Program-made: the position numbers and the translations under genes
In this document: positions 8,529 to 18,018 of the stretch, in pieces
How the letters are laid out: each line of letters opens with the position of its first letter
Position numbering within the stretch: the first letter of the stretch is position 1
Notes under the pieces: model-generated
What the model was told of the DNA's origin: nothing
What the model saw: the letters and a program-made list of their open reading frames with translations, nothing else
Databases searched by the model: none
Assembly: GCA_002718585.1 (NCBI GenBank)
Contig: PBFG01000005.1
Coordinates: forward strand, 20,634-57,837
Direction: 5' to 3'
DNA from: Fidelibacterota bacterium
GTDB taxonomy: Bacteria > Fidelibacterota > Marinisomatia > SCGC-AAA003-L08 > D37C17
DNA: 37,204 nucleotides

Positions 8529-9596
8529 TTAGACCTCATCAAAAAACAAGGGTTTTAAACATTGAATTTTATCTTCATATGAATGAGGATAAAGGAACCA
8601 CTCAGTTATAGCAATTGAGCTAAGCAGAGAATTTCCATCCTGCGGTGTAAAACAAAAACCAGTTAACTCATTTCCATTCCTTAAATTTAAAGATGGAACC
8701 GAAACAACTGACTGATTCAATATTCTTCCGAAATGTCCATGATCTCTACCAAAAGAAAAAACTTCATTAGAATTAATTTTATCTGTCAAAGCTATTCTAT
8801 CATTGGCCTCAAATTTCGCTAAAACAGATTGAATATTCGTTTTTCTTTTTAATTTTAAATAAAAATGCTGAATATGCATATATTGAGTATTTAATTTCAT
8901 CGCAGAAGAGAATAAATCAAGCTTTATATCCATTGTATCAAATAAAAGGTGCGCATCCCTCGCATGATGGGTACCAAAAACATCATCATCATGTCTACCA
9001 ATTTGAGGAGAAGGAATAAATTTAGAAGTTTGACTTAAATCATTTGCCCTTCTTATAAGATTAAATCTTCCTTCAATCAAATTGTCATTTCCTTCAGATA
9101 AAGCAATCGTTTTTACAATTGTTGAAAGGTTATGCGTATTGCATGATACTACCTGGATAAACTGATCAATTCCAGATTCAAGTGTCGAATCATTTATGCC
9201 TCTTGCATACATTTTTCCAAAACCAAATTCACTACCTTGCGCTATGAAACCTAAAGTGTTTTCTAAATGTTTTTCATAATAATCTTTTTTATTTTTATGA
9301 CCAAAACCAGTTGGCGTACAGTCAATAACAACTGATGCTCTATCAATAGCTTCTTCTGATACAAATTCTACTTTAATACCAATATCATTAAATCCATCAA
9401 TTTTGTCAGCATTAGTTGACAATCTTGCACCTCTTTTCAATAGGTTAGAAACTTTGGACCTATCAGTTGTTAGAGGTGTATATTTATTAAATGTTATCTC
9501 ATCTATACCTAATTCATCTTTAAAATTGCATAATAAACCAATTAAAGGCTCACCTATGGTACCAGTGCCTATAACATGGACAATTCTTCTCGACAT
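8529..9596 (-). CDS. Archaeal-type (type II) glyceraldehyde-3-phosphate dehydrogenase homologue
   Basis: This 355-residue protein begins with a Rossmann dinucleotide loop (HVIGTGTIGEPL). It resembles archaeal phosphorylating GAPDH rather than the usual bacterial GapA. Supporting segments are DCTPTGFGHKNKKDYY (archaeal PGGIGAKNK-like), QGSEFGFG, the catalytic-Cys segment VVSCNTHNL (Cys152, archaeal VVSCNTTGL), IRRANDLSQ and, near the C-terminus, FTPQDGNSLLSS. The region that is usually HHGPDV in archaea is changed to GRHDDDV, and the protein is slightly longer than usual. GAPDH activity is therefore likely but not certain; a divergent dehydrogenase with another aldehyde substrate is possible. 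It is 11 bp after the YbdK-like gene. No other glycolytic gene is nearby. Confidence 0.75.
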   Translation of the reverse strand: MSRRIVHVIGTGTIGEPLIGLLCNFKDELGIDEITFNKYTPLTTDRSKVSNLLKRGARLSTNADKIDGFNDIGIKVEFVSEEAIDRASVVIDCTPTGFGHKNKKDYYEKHLENTLGFIAQGSEFGFGKMYARGINDSTLESGIDQFIQVVSCNTHNLSTIVKTIALSEGNDNLIEGRFNLIRRANDLSQTSKFIPSPQIGRHDDDVFGTHHARDAHLLFDTMDIKLDLFSSAMKLNTQYMHIQHFYLKLKRKTNIQSVLAKFEANDRIALTDKINSNEVFSFGRDHGHFGRILNQSVVSVPSLNLRNGNELTGFCFTPQDGNSLLSSIAITEWFLYPHSYEDKIQCLKPLFFDEV

Positions 9597-9607
9597 TATT
9601 AATCTCC

Positions 9608-10708
9608 CTAGTTAGTTATTTTATATTCAACATCATTAACTAAAAAACTTTTCAAACCATCAAAACCATATTTTTTAAATACTTCAACCTGTTTTTGTGA
9701 TTCTGTTTTATTTGATAAAATTTCATTTACCGTCTCTATTACATCTTGATTATTAAAAAAAACTAATGATGGTTCAACATAATCTAATAGTTTTTTTATC
9801 ATATCTTTCATAGTAATAACATTTTCTGTAAAAGGATCAATAATTTTTGAACTAATTCCTCTTGTTGCAGCTTTCCAAATTGAATCATTCAAAAATTCCA
9901 TATTAAAACTTTTATCACTAACTTGATTTTCAATGATACTATGAACTAAAGCTTGAGTCAGAGCAATAAACATTTTTGTTCTTCTCAAAGATCTCTGAAT
10001 ATCACAAACTCTAAACTCTATTGTATTATATTCAAAATGAGGTCTTACTTTCCACCAAATATGTCTCGGTTTTTCAATAGAATTCGAATCAATTAATTTA
10101 TTCTTAATATTACAATATTCTTCATATGATTCAATTTTGTGAAGTATGTTAGTTCTAGGAAAAATTCCAAATTGAAATGTTCTAGACGATTCCATTCCTG
10201 TTAAAACACCACCGAAGAAAGGAGAGTTTGCTGAAAGTGCAATAAAAGGAGCTATCCATGCACTTGATAAATTTAAAGCCTTAATTATATTATTCCTTGA
10301 TTCTAAACCTATGTGTATATGTGTTGAAAAGGTAATATTCTGCCTAGCATATTCTTTTAATTGATTTGTTACCCAATTATAAGATTGATTATTAACAAAT
10401 TTTTGTTCTTTTGGAAGGGCTGTTGGATGAGTGCCACTAATTCCTATTTTAAAGCCCAAATCTTCTCCTATATTTTTTAATCTTAGTCTATTTTTCAAAA
10501 CTTCAGATATTGCTTCATTTACATCATTACAAATTGGAGTATTTGCTTCAATTTCACTTAGTAATAATTCATATGAAAATCTTTCTTTTTCACTATCATC
10601 AATAAAGGACATAATCTGATCAGCTTTTTCAATTAAATTAAAATTATTTGGATCGCAAATCATGTATTCTTCTTCAACACCAATAGTATAATTTTTGTTT
10701 AAACTCAT
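9608..10708 (-). CDS. YbdK-family glutamate-cysteine ligase homologue (GCS2 carboxylate-amine ligase)
   Basis: The family condenses a glutamate gamma-carboxyl with an amine; the E. coli member YbdK has weak glutamate-cysteine ligase activity. Markers seen are the N-terminal IGVEEEYM, SEIEANTP, the THIHIGLE segment, FGIFPRTN, IWWKVRPH and IEFRVCDIQ. I set the start at ATG 10708 (366 residues), which overlaps the mutase stop as ATGA and places IGVEEE at residue 9. An upstream in-frame start at 10729 would add seven residues of no clear value. No gshB-like second enzyme is in the window, so a role in glutathione synthesis is unproven; the substrate amine is unknown. Confidence 0.85.
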   Translation of the reverse strand: MSLNKNYTIGVEEEYMICDPNNFNLIEKADQIMSFIDDSEKERFSYELLLSEIEANTPICNDVNEAISEVLKNRLRLKNIGEDLGFKIGISGTHPTALPKEQKFVNNQSYNWVTNQLKEYARQNITFSTHIHIGLESRNNIIKALNLSSAWIAPFIALSANSPFFGGVLTGMESSRTFQFGIFPRTNILHKIESYEEYCNIKNKLIDSNSIEKPRHIWWKVRPHFEYNTIEFRVCDIQRSLRRTKMFIALTQALVHSIIENQVSDKSFNMEFLNDSIWKAATRGISSKIIDPFTENVITMKDMIKKLLDYVEPSLVFFNNQDVIETVNEILSNKTESQKQVEVFKKYGFDGLKSFLVNDVEYKITN

Positions 10709-12336
10709 ATTATTGCTTTTTCTTGCCATTCACCAAAAACAGACTTCATTGAATCTACAATTTCTCCTAAAGTTGCATATTCTAGCGCTGCATCAATGAT
10801 TAATGGCATTAGATTTTCTTTAGTTTTAGCAGATTCAGTTATTTTTTGTAACTTCTTTTCAACTAACTTAGTATTTCTTTTTTTCTTTAAAGAATCAAGA
10901 TTTTTTATTTGTTTATGTTGAACTTTATCAGATATTTCTAAAATAGGTATATCAATTTTTTCGTTTTCTTTAATGAATTTATTTACACCTACGATGAATC
11001 TATCTTTTGATTCAATTTTATTATTGTAAATAGATGCTGAATCAGCAATTTCTCGTTGAAAAAAACCTGATTCTATTCCAGGTATTACCCCACCAATATT
11101 TTTAATCTTGTTAAAATATATATTAGATTTTTTTTCAATTTGATTAGTCAATTCTTCTACATAATAAGATCCACCTAAAGGGTCAGCTACGTTTGCAACT
11201 CCAGTCTCATATGCTAAAATCTGTTGTGTCCTAAGAGCTATTTCTGCAGCTTTTTCAGAAGGTAAAGCTAGTGTTTCATCCATTGAGTTTGTATGTAAAG
11301 ATTGAGTACCTCCTAAAACAGCTGCTAATGCTTGAAAGCCTGTTCTAGCTATATTTATTTCAGGTTGTTGTGCCGTAAGTGAAAATCCTGCAGTTTGAGT
11401 ATGAAATCTTAACTTTAAAGATTTTTCATTTTTAGCTTTGTAATAATTTTTTAATCTTTTTGCCCAAATTCTTCTTGCAGCTCTATACTTACATATTTCC
11501 TCAAAAAAATCTGAGTGAGAATTAAAGAAAAAAGATAACCTTGGTGCAACATCATCAACACTTAATCCTCTTTCTATACATGCATCCAAATATGCAAAAC
11601 CATTTGATAAGGTAAAGGCAAGTTCTTGAACTGCAGTAGACCCTGCTTCCCTAATGTGATAACCACTTACAGAAATAGTATTATATTTTGGCATATTGTT
11701 AGTACAATATTCAATCATATCTACTATTAATTTTACAGATTCTTTTGGTGGATAAATCCATTCTTTTTGTGCAATATATTCTTTTAAAATATCATTTTGC
11801 AATGTTCCATTAATTTTTGAAATATCTATATTCCTTTTTATTGCAAGCGCAACATAAAATGCAAAAATAATTACTGCTGGACCGTTGATTGTCATAGAAA
11901 CACTAACTTTACTTAAATCTATGCCTTCAAATAACTTATCCATATCTTCTAAATTACTTATTGAAACACCACAATGACCAACCTCTCCATCAGATAATTC
12001 ATGATCGGGGTCGTAGCCCATTAAAGTTGGCATATCAAAAGCAACAGATAAGCCAGTTTGTCCATTTTCAAGGAGAAACTTATACCGTTTATTAGTATCT
12101 TCTGGAGATCCGAAACCAGAAAATTGTCTCATAGTCCATAATTTTCCTCTATACATATTAGAATGTATGCCTCTGGTGTAAGGGAATTCACCAGGATAAT
12201 TGATTTCATCATTAAAGTCATTTGAATTTTCATTAGGATAATATAAAGATTCATTTTTTTCGCCTGATATAGTATCAAAATCATAATCTCTGGATTTTGA
12301 ATTAATCATATTTTTTTTCCAGTTATTTTTACTCAT
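10705..12336 (-). CDS. Cobalamin-dependent acyl-CoA mutase large subunit, isobutyryl-CoA mutase-like
   Basis: The 543 residues form the catalytic TIM-barrel chain of the methylmalonyl/isobutyryl-CoA mutase family without the C-terminal B12-binding domain, as in two-subunit enzymes. Conserved parts are MYRGKLWTMRQF, GLSVAFDMPT, SVSMTINGPA, the active-site His in ISVSGYHIREAG (His227) and FGGTQ-like LGGTQSLHTNSMDE. At the two positions that set specificity, this protein has Phe72 (in MRQF) and Gln190 (in EYIAQKEW), where methylmalonyl-CoA mutase has Tyr and Arg. The 118-residue spacing equals that of the known pairs (Tyr89/Arg207 in P. shermanii MCM, Phe80/Gln198 in IcmA). Isobutyryl/n-butyryl-CoA interconversion is therefore favoured. 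The small B12 subunit must be elsewhere. It overlaps dxs by 8 bp. Confidence 0.85.
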   Translation of the reverse strand: MSKNNWKKNMINSKSRDYDFDTISGEKNESLYYPNENSNDFNDEINYPGEFPYTRGIHSNMYRGKLWTMRQFSGFGSPEDTNKRYKFLLENGQTGLSVAFDMPTLMGYDPDHELSDGEVGHCGVSISNLEDMDKLFEGIDLSKVSVSMTINGPAVIIFAFYVALAIKRNIDISKINGTLQNDILKEYIAQKEWIYPPKESVKLIVDMIEYCTNNMPKYNTISVSGYHIREAGSTAVQELAFTLSNGFAYLDACIERGLSVDDVAPRLSFFFNSHSDFFEEICKYRAARRIWAKRLKNYYKAKNEKSLKLRFHTQTAGFSLTAQQPEINIARTGFQALAAVLGGTQSLHTNSMDETLALPSEKAAEIALRTQQILAYETGVANVADPLGGSYYVEELTNQIEKKSNIYFNKIKNIGGVIPGIESGFFQREIADSASIYNNKIESKDRFIVGVNKFIKENEKIDIPILEISDKVQHKQIKNLDSLKKKRNTKLVEKKLQKITESAKTKENLMPLIIDAALEYATLGEIVDSMKSVFGEWQEKAII

Positions 12337-14191
12337 AATTATTTAACACTTTTTCATAAATTTTTCTTATAGATAAGTTGGTGATGTCCAACAATTCAGT
12401 TCTACTTCCATGATCAACAAAATTATCATCTATGCCAATTAACTTTATTACACTATTATGATTGCATCCACTGTAATACTCTAAAACAGATGAACCGAAT
12501 CCCCCACTTATACATCCTTCTTCCACCGTAAAAATATACTTATATTTTTTAATAATAATATTTAACATTTCTGAATCTAATGGCTTAATAAATCTACAAT
12601 TAACAACTCCAGCTTTAATATTTTTTTTATCAAGTAATTTGGAAGCAACTTCAGAACAAGTCTCAACCATTGATCCAACACTTAAAAAAACTACCTCACT
12701 ACCATCTTTAATAACTTCCCAAGAACCAACTTCTATCTCTTTTGGCTTATAATTTAAACTATAATCGGTCTGTATTTTTCCATATCTTATTGAAAAAATT
12801 TTTTTAATTTTTAGTGCAGTGTAAAGTAAATCATGAAGCTCATAACCATCCTTTGGAGAAGTAACAATGAAATTTGGGATCATCCTCAAAAAAGCCATAT
12901 CAAAAATACCATGATGAGTCGGTCCATCAGCTCCAACTAAACCAGCTCTATCCATACAAATTATTACTGGTAAATTTTGAATAGCAATATCATGAACAAT
13001 CTGATCAAATGCTCTTTGTATAAAAGTAGAATAAATTGCAACAACAGGAATACTATTTGAGGCTGAAATGCCTGAAGAATATGTCAATGCATGCTGCTCA
13101 GCTATACCAACATCAATATACCTATTTTCATGTAGCTTAGAAAATTCAGATAATCCAGTACCAACATCCATAGCTGCGGTAATACAAGTAAAATCATATT
13201 TATTTGAAAGATCCAGTATACTTTTTCCAAATACTTTAGAGAAAGTAAAAGAATTAGCAATAGTATTAGAATTTGAGGGAGACAAACTATAGTACTTTAC
13301 TGCATCATCAGTGTCAAAATGTTCTATTCTACGAGATTTATTTGTATGAATATGAAGCAGAACTGGACCATCGATTTTTTTTATAGTTTTAAATACTCTA
13401 ATCAATTCATTTAAATTATGACCATCAATAGGTCCAATATATCTTATTCCTAACTCTTCAAAAAAACCTCCATCGGTTAGACTAACTTTTACACCACTTT
13501 CTGCCTTCTTTAAAAGCTTTTTTATGCGATTGGACATCATAGGTAATTTTTCAGTAATATCTTTTACATTGTCTCTGAGTCTATTGTAAGTTGGGTTAGT
13601 AGTTAACTTTGTTAAATATTTTGATAATGCTCCTACACTCTGTGAAATTGACAAAGAATTATCATTAAGAACAACTGTTAACTGTGTTCTATGATAACCT
13701 AAATTATTTAGTGCTTCGTATGCCAGACCACCAGTCATTGCTCCATCACCTATAATTGCTAAAACTTTTTCATCTGTTTTGTACTTATCTCTCATATGAG
13801 CAAAACCCAAAGCTGCTGAAATTGAAGTACTTGTATGCCCTGCCCCGAAACAATCATATATGCTTTCATCACGTTTTAAAAAACCACTAATTCCACCAAA
13901 CTTTCTAATTTTTTTAAATTCTTCTCTTCTTCCAGTTAATATTTTATGTGGATAAGCCTGATGTCCCACATCCCACACAAGTTTATCAGATGGAGTATTG
14001 TAAACATAATGCAAAGCAATGGTTAATTCAATTACTCCTAAGGGAGAAGAATAATGGCCACCAAGCTCTGAAATAACTTCATGAATATAGGATGCCAATT
14101 CATCTGAAAGCTGATTAAGCTGATTTAGATTTAACTTTTTTAAATCATTAGGACTATCAATAGTTTTTAATATTTCGTATGAATCACTCAT
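12329..14191 (-). CDS. dxs: 1-deoxy-D-xylulose-5-phosphate synthase
   Basis: DXS joins pyruvate and glyceraldehyde 3-phosphate with thiamine diphosphate to make DXP, the entry to the MEP isoprenoid pathway and a thiamine precursor. The 620-residue length is standard. Visible motifs are DVGHQAYPHKILTGR, the ThDP/Mg2+ site GDGAMTGG (148-155) with LNDNSLSIS, VGIAEQHA with the catalytic Glu, and DRAGLVGADGPTHHG in the pyrimidine domain. It overlaps pdxT by 8 bp. ispH lies three genes upstream, so the first and last MEP enzymes are in one operon. The adjacent PdxST makes PLP without DXP, so this DXS should serve isoprenoids and thiamine. Confidence 0.97.
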   Translation of the reverse strand: MSDSYEILKTIDSPNDLKKLNLNQLNQLSDELASYIHEVISELGGHYSSPLGVIELTIALHYVYNTPSDKLVWDVGHQAYPHKILTGRREEFKKIRKFGGISGFLKRDESIYDCFGAGHTSTSISAALGFAHMRDKYKTDEKVLAIIGDGAMTGGLAYEALNNLGYHRTQLTVVLNDNSLSISQSVGALSKYLTKLTTNPTYNRLRDNVKDITEKLPMMSNRIKKLLKKAESGVKVSLTDGGFFEELGIRYIGPIDGHNLNELIRVFKTIKKIDGPVLLHIHTNKSRRIEHFDTDDAVKYYSLSPSNSNTIANSFTFSKVFGKSILDLSNKYDFTCITAAMDVGTGLSEFSKLHENRYIDVGIAEQHALTYSSGISASNSIPVVAIYSTFIQRAFDQIVHDIAIQNLPVIICMDRAGLVGADGPTHHGIFDMAFLRMIPNFIVTSPKDGYELHDLLYTALKIKKIFSIRYGKIQTDYSLNYKPKEIEVGSWEVIKDGSEVVFLSVGSMVETCSEVASKLLDKKNIKAGVVNCRFIKPLDSEMLNIIIKKYKYIFTVEEGCISGGFGSSVLEYYSGCNHNSVIKLIGIDDNFVDHGSRTELLDITNLSIRKIYEKVLNNYE

Positions 14192-14756
14192 TAATCATAT
14201 TGATAAAATATTTATGAATAGATAAATCTTTCCCTATTTCTGGGTGAAATGATGAGATTAAGTGTTTATCATTTCTAATGAGAACTGGCTCATTTTTATA
14301 ACGCCCAATTACCTTACAGTCTTTTGAAACTTTTAAAAATCTTGGACCCCTTATGAAGGTAGCATAAAATTTATCTGATAGAATTTCATTTTTACTAAGG
14401 TTAATGATATCTGAAAAAGAATCAATTTGAGCTCCCCATGAATTTCTTTTTGTGAAAACATTTATTAATCCAAGATTTTTAACTTTTTGATCTCCACTGC
14501 CAGCAGACATCAAAATTGCCCCAGCACAAGTTCCAAATAAGTTAAAATTATCAGAGAATTTTCTTATAGAATTAAATAAATCAAACTTATTCATTAACAA
14601 GGACATTGTTGTAGATTCACCTCCAGGTAGGATTAGTGCTTTAATATCATCTAAATCTTTGGAACTTCTAACAAATGAACTATTAATAGAAAGACTAGTG
14701 AGAGCTTTCCTGTGAAGTTCAAAATCACCTTGGATTGCTAAAATCCCTATCTTCAA
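14184..14756 (-). CDS. pdxT: Pyridoxal 5'-phosphate synthase glutaminase subunit
   Basis: PdxT releases ammonia from glutamine and feeds it to PdxS. The 190 residues show the class I glutamine amidotransferase fold: GILAIQGDFELH at the N-terminus, LPGGESTTM (oxyanion region), the nucleophile in FGTCAGA (Cys77) and the C-terminal His/Glu pair in SSFHPEIG. The start is TTG 14756, directly after the pdxS TAA; the TTG-encoded Met is the only one that retains the invariant first strand (KIGILAIQG). The pdxS-pdxT adjacency with zero gap fits co-translation of the two subunits of one complex. Confidence 0.96.
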   Translation of the reverse strand: MKIGILAIQGDFELHRKALTSLSINSSFVRSSKDLDDIKALILPGGESTTMSLLMNKFDLFNSIRKFSDNFNLFGTCAGAILMSAGSGDQKVKNLGLINVFTKRNSWGAQIDSFSDIINLSKNEILSDKFYATFIRGPRFLKVSKDCKVIGRYKNEPVLIRNDKHLISSFHPEIGKDLSIHKYFINMINE

Positions 14757-15638
14757 TTACCATCCCCTATTCTGCAACATTTCATTCTCAGGAATATCAG
14801 CTATATCAATGCCTTCCATTGCCTCTTTTAAACCAGAAGATATTTCTGCTAATCTTTTTGGATTATCATAATAAGTAGTAGCTTCTACAATTGCTTCTGC
14901 TCTTGATTTTGGATCTTCTGATTTAAATATTCCGGAACCTACAAAAACAGATTCTGCACCTAACTGCATCATAAGCGATGCATCAGCAGGTGTTGCAATT
15001 CCTCCAGCACTGAAATTTGGAACTGGTAATTTACCTAACTCTTTTACTTTTGTTAAAATATTTAATGGAGCATTGTTTTTAATTGAAAATTCTTCTAATT
15101 CTTTGTTATTCATTTTAGTAACCAACTTAATCTCATCCATTATAGTTCTCATGTGCGTTACAGCCTCAACTATATTTCCTGAACCAGCTTCACCTTTTGT
15201 TCTAATCATAGCTGCACCTTCATTAATACGTCTGGAAGCTTCACTTAGATTTCTTGCACCGCAGACAAATGGTACCTTGAATGGATTCTTATCTACATGA
15301 AAAGAATTATCTGCTGGAGTAAGAACTTCACTTTCATCTATAAAATCAATTTCTAAAGATTCTAATATTTGAGCTTCGGCAAAGTGACCAATTCTACATT
15401 TTGCCATAACTGGAATAGATACATTTTCTTTTATATCTGTAATCATTTTAGGATTTGACATTCTACAAACACCTCCATCTCTTCTGATATCTGCAGGTAT
15501 TTTTTCTAATGCCATAACGGCAACTGCACCAGCTTTCTCAGCAATACATGCCTGTTCCACATTTGTAACATCCATGATTACACCGCCCTTAAGCATTTCT
15601 GCTAAACTTACTTTTATCTCAAACGAACCTTTTTTCAT
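14757..15638 (-). CDS. pdxS: Pyridoxal 5'-phosphate synthase, synthase subunit
   Basis: PdxS builds PLP from ribose 5-phosphate, glyceraldehyde 3-phosphate and ammonia delivered by PdxT. The 293-residue TIM barrel is nearly canonical: Asp23 in GVIMDVTN, the imine-forming Lys80 in MAKCRIGH, the second catalytic Lys148 in [11 protein letters not shown], and [16 protein letters not shown] with the phosphate-binding loop FVGSGIFKS. It is preceded by the clearest ribosome binding site in the window, which suggests strong expression. The gene is 9 bp downstream of ispH and directly upstream of pdxT. Confidence 0.98.
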   Translation of the reverse strand: MKKGSFEIKVSLAEMLKGGVIMDVTNVEQACIAEKAGAVAVMALEKIPADIRRDGGVCRMSNPKMITDIKENVSIPVMAKCRIGHFAEAQILESLEIDFIDESEVLTPADNSFHVDKNPFKVPFVCGARNLSEASRRINEGAAMIRTKGEAGSGNIVEAVTHMRTIMDEIKLVTKMNNKELEEFSIKNNAPLNILTKVKELGKLPVPNFSAGGIATPADASLMMQLGAESVFVGSGIFKSEDPKSRAEAIVEATTYYDNPKRLAEISSGLKEAMEGIDIADIPENEMLQNRGW

Positions 15639-15643
15639 TATTT

Positions 15644-15649
15644 CTCCTT
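15644..15649 (-). promoter_or_regulatory. Strong Shine-Dalgarno of pdxS overlapping the ispH stop codon
   Basis: The minus strand reads TAAGGAGAAATAATG. The TAA is the ispH stop, and AAGGAG lies 5 nt before the pdxS ATG. Most other junctions in this window lack a comparable sequence and rely on overlapping stop/start codons. Confidence 0.8.
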
Positions 15650-16478
15650 ATAAAGATGATATTCTATTACTTACTTCTTCAATTAAATAATCAGGTGTCG
15701 AAGCACCTGCACTAATTCCTACTGACTCTGATTTTGAGAACCAATCGTCTTGTAGTTCATCTGCGCAAGTTACCTGATATGTATTTTTGTTTATTAGCTT
15801 AGATAAAGATGTTAATCTTTTAGAATTTGCACTCGTGAAAGAACCTATAATTATCATTGTATCTACTATTTTAGCTAAATCTTTTATTTGATTTTGATTT
15901 CTTTTTGTTGGAAAACAAATTGTATTAACAAATCTTAAATCAAAAACTTTCGTCATTAAAATTTTAATTATATCTTGAACATTTTCTATAGATTGAGTCG
16001 ATTGACTAACAATTCCTGCTTTTCTAATTCTTTTTTGTGCTATTGCTTCTTCTACTGATGAAATTACTATAGTTTTTGGAACTTGGTCAGCAATAGCAAC
16101 AACTTCATCATGACCATGATCACCAATTACTATAATTTTTCTTCCTTCTGCATATAGGTTCTTAACATCTTCGTGTATTTTATGCACAAGAGGGCATGTA
16201 GCGTCAATTATATTCATTTTTTTTTCTCTTGCTTCATCCCAAATATCATTTTTAGTTCCATGAGCTCTGAACAATACTGTTGCATCTTTCGGAACTTCAT
16301 CAAGGCTATCAACAACTTTTGCTCCAGAATTATCTAAATCTTCAACAACTCTTTCATTATGAACAATATCTCCAAGCATATAAACCTCACCTTCCTTTTT
16401 AGCAACATCATGAGCCATATTAACTGCATCTCTGACACCAAAACAATAACCTGCATTTTTAGCTATAATTATTTTCAT
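15648..16478 (-). CDS. ispH: 4-hydroxy-3-methylbut-2-enyl diphosphate reductase
   Basis: IspH performs the last step of the MEP pathway, reducing HMBPP to IPP and DMAPP at a [4Fe-4S] cluster. The three cluster cysteines are Cys12 (GYCFGV), Cys95 (DATCPLV) and Cys188 ([11 protein letters not shown]). The substrate-binding histidines are in IVHNER, RAHGT and GDHGHDE. The C-terminal [11 protein letters not shown] is also typical. At 276 residues it is a standard short form with no fused domain. It overlaps dcd by 4 bp (ATGA). Confidence 0.97.
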   Translation of the reverse strand: MKIIIAKNAGYCFGVRDAVNMAHDVAKKEGEVYMLGDIVHNERVVEDLDNSGAKVVDSLDEVPKDATVLFRAHGTKNDIWDEAREKKMNIIDATCPLVHKIHEDVKNLYAEGRKIIVIGDHGHDEVVAIADQVPKTIVISSVEEAIAQKRIRKAGIVSQSTQSIENVQDIIKILMTKVFDLRFVNTICFPTKRNQNQIKDLAKIVDTMIIIGSFTSANSKRLTSLSKLINKNTYQVTCADELQDDWFSKSESVGISAGASTPDYLIEEVSNRISSL

Positions 16479-17032
16479 TTATTTTTTGGTAAAGTTATTC
16501 CTGTTTGATTTTGATATTTCCCATTTTTATCTAAATAAGACTTTTCACATTGTTCGTCTGATTCAAAGAATAATACTTGACACAATCCTTCATTCGAATA
16601 TATTTTTGCTGGTAATGGAGTTGTATTAGAAATTTCAAGTGTTACATGACCCTCCCATTCAGGCTCAAAAGGTGTAACATTAACTATTATACCACAACGA
16701 GCATAAGTGGATTTACCTAGGCAAACAGTCAAAACATTTCTAGGAATTTTGAAATATTCAATACTTCTTGCTAATGCGAAACTATTTGGTGGTACTATGC
16801 AAATATTACCTTTAAAATCTACAAATGATTTCTCATCAAATTTTTTAGGATCAACAACACTGTTGTTAACATTAGTAAAAATTTTATATTCATCTGAAAC
16901 TCTAATATCATATCCATAAGAAGAAAGTCCATAAGAAATTGTTCCTTTTCTAATCTGGTTATCTGTAAAAGGTGAAATCATTTTTTTACTTAAAGACATT
17001 TTTCTTATCCATTTATCTGATTTTATTGACAT
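16475..17032 (-). CDS. dcd: dCTP deaminase
   Basis: The enzyme deaminates dCTP to dUTP for dTMP synthesis. The 185 residues carry the family landmarks [11 protein letters not shown] at the N-terminus, [33 protein letters not shown] and the catalytic-Glu segment [14 protein letters not shown]. Whether it is mono-functional or also has dUTPase activity cannot be decided by eye. It overlaps nrnA by 10 bp and ispH by 4 bp. Confidence 0.95.
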   Translation of the reverse strand: MSIKSDKWIRKMSLSKKMISPFTDNQIRKGTISYGLSSYGYDIRVSDEYKIFTNVNNSVVDPKKFDEKSFVDFKGNICIVPPNSFALARSIEYFKIPRNVLTVCLGKSTYARCGIIVNVTPFEPEWEGHVTLEISNTTPLPAKIYSNEGLCQVLFFESDEQCEKSYLDKNGKYQNQTGITLPKNK

Positions 17033-18018
17033 AAAAAATCCTTTTTTTCTTTCAACATTTTAATAATATTAAACTCTATTTCATTAAAAGAACTGCCATT
17101 AACTGTTGCACCAGCTGCAAATTCATGACCCCCGCCCCCATAATATTGAGCAATATCATTGATGACATATTTACCTCTAGATCTAAAATTTATTCTAAAT
17201 TTATCATTTGGGAGCTCTGAAATCATAAATGAAACTTCTACACCTTTTATAGAACGAACAAAGTCTGTAAAACCATCAACATCTTCGAGTTTTGCTTTAC
17301 AATCACTCATCATTTTAGATGAAATCTTAATCGAGGCAAATTCTTCAAAAATTTCAAGTGAATCAATCACTGAACTCATTAACTTAACTTGTGATATTGT
17401 TCGCTGCTCATAAACTTTGGAAAATACGTTATATGGCTTTAAACCAGTTTCTAAAATTTCTTTTGCCATTAAATGAGAATCTGGGTTTGTAGAATTGTAT
17501 CTAAATGAACCCGTATCTGTGATTAAGGCTGCATACAGCGGTTCAGCTGTTTTCAAATCTAAATCTAAATCTATATATTTAAAATACTTCCAAACTAGAT
17601 ATCCTGTTGCAGGAGCTGTTGTATCTAAAAAATTTATATCAAAAAAATTACTATTAGATGGATGATGATCAATTGAAATTTTTTTAACATTTATTGATTT
17701 ACTTAAAATCTTTGAAATCTCTCCCAATCTTAAATGATTTCCTATATCAAAAATCAATGCACAATCACAATTTTTAATCCAATTTAAATGATCGCTTGGT
17801 TTGTAAATTTCAATATTTGAATCTCGGTCCATAAAATTATATTTTTCAGAATGATTAGAAATATTTATAATTCTACATTTTTTTCCAATAGACTTCAAAT
17901 AATAGAACATAGCTAGCTCCGATCCAAGCCCATCACCATCAGGATTTATGTGTGTAGAAAGAACAATGCTTTTACTTCTATTTATTTGGTCAGATAATAT
18001 GTTCCAATTCATAATCAT
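17023..18018 (-). CDS. NrnA-like DHH/DHHA1 phosphoesterase (nanoRNase/pAp phosphatase type)
   Basis: Proteins of this family degrade 2-5-nt RNA and dephosphorylate 3'-phosphoadenosine 5'-phosphate. The 331 residues contain the DHH motifs [13 protein letters not shown] (22-34), FDIGN (90-94) and DHHPS (117-121), a later [11 protein letters not shown], and the DHHA1 glycine motif [11 protein letters not shown] near the C-terminus. The first ATG is 18018; a second at 18012 would cost two residues. It is the first gene of the housekeeping string after an 83-bp gap, so a promoter should lie just upstream. NrnA versus a related c-di-AMP phosphodiesterase domain cannot be strictly separated, but the absence of membrane or PAS domains favours NrnA. 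Confidence 0.88.
   Translation of the reverse strand: MIMNWNILSDQINRSKSIVLSTHINPDGDGLGSELAMFYYLKSIGKKCRIINISNHSEKYNFMDRDSNIEIYKPSDHLNWIKNCDCALIFDIGNHLRLGEISKILSKSINVKKISIDHHPSNSNFFDINFLDTTAPATGYLVWKYFKYIDLDLDLKTAEPLYAALITDTGSFRYNSTNPDSHLMAKEILETGLKPYNVFSKVYEQRTISQVKLMSSVIDSLEIFEEFASIKISSKMMSDCKAKLEDVDGFTDFVRSIKGVEVSFMISELPNDKFRINFRSRGKYVINDIAQYYGGGGHEFAAGATVNGSSFNEIEFNIIKMLKEKKDFLCQ

Noticed and set aside
10706-10729. Longer ligase start at 10729
   Set aside because: The ATG at 10708 gives a standard ATGA overlap with the mutase stop and the usual distance to the IGVEEE motif.
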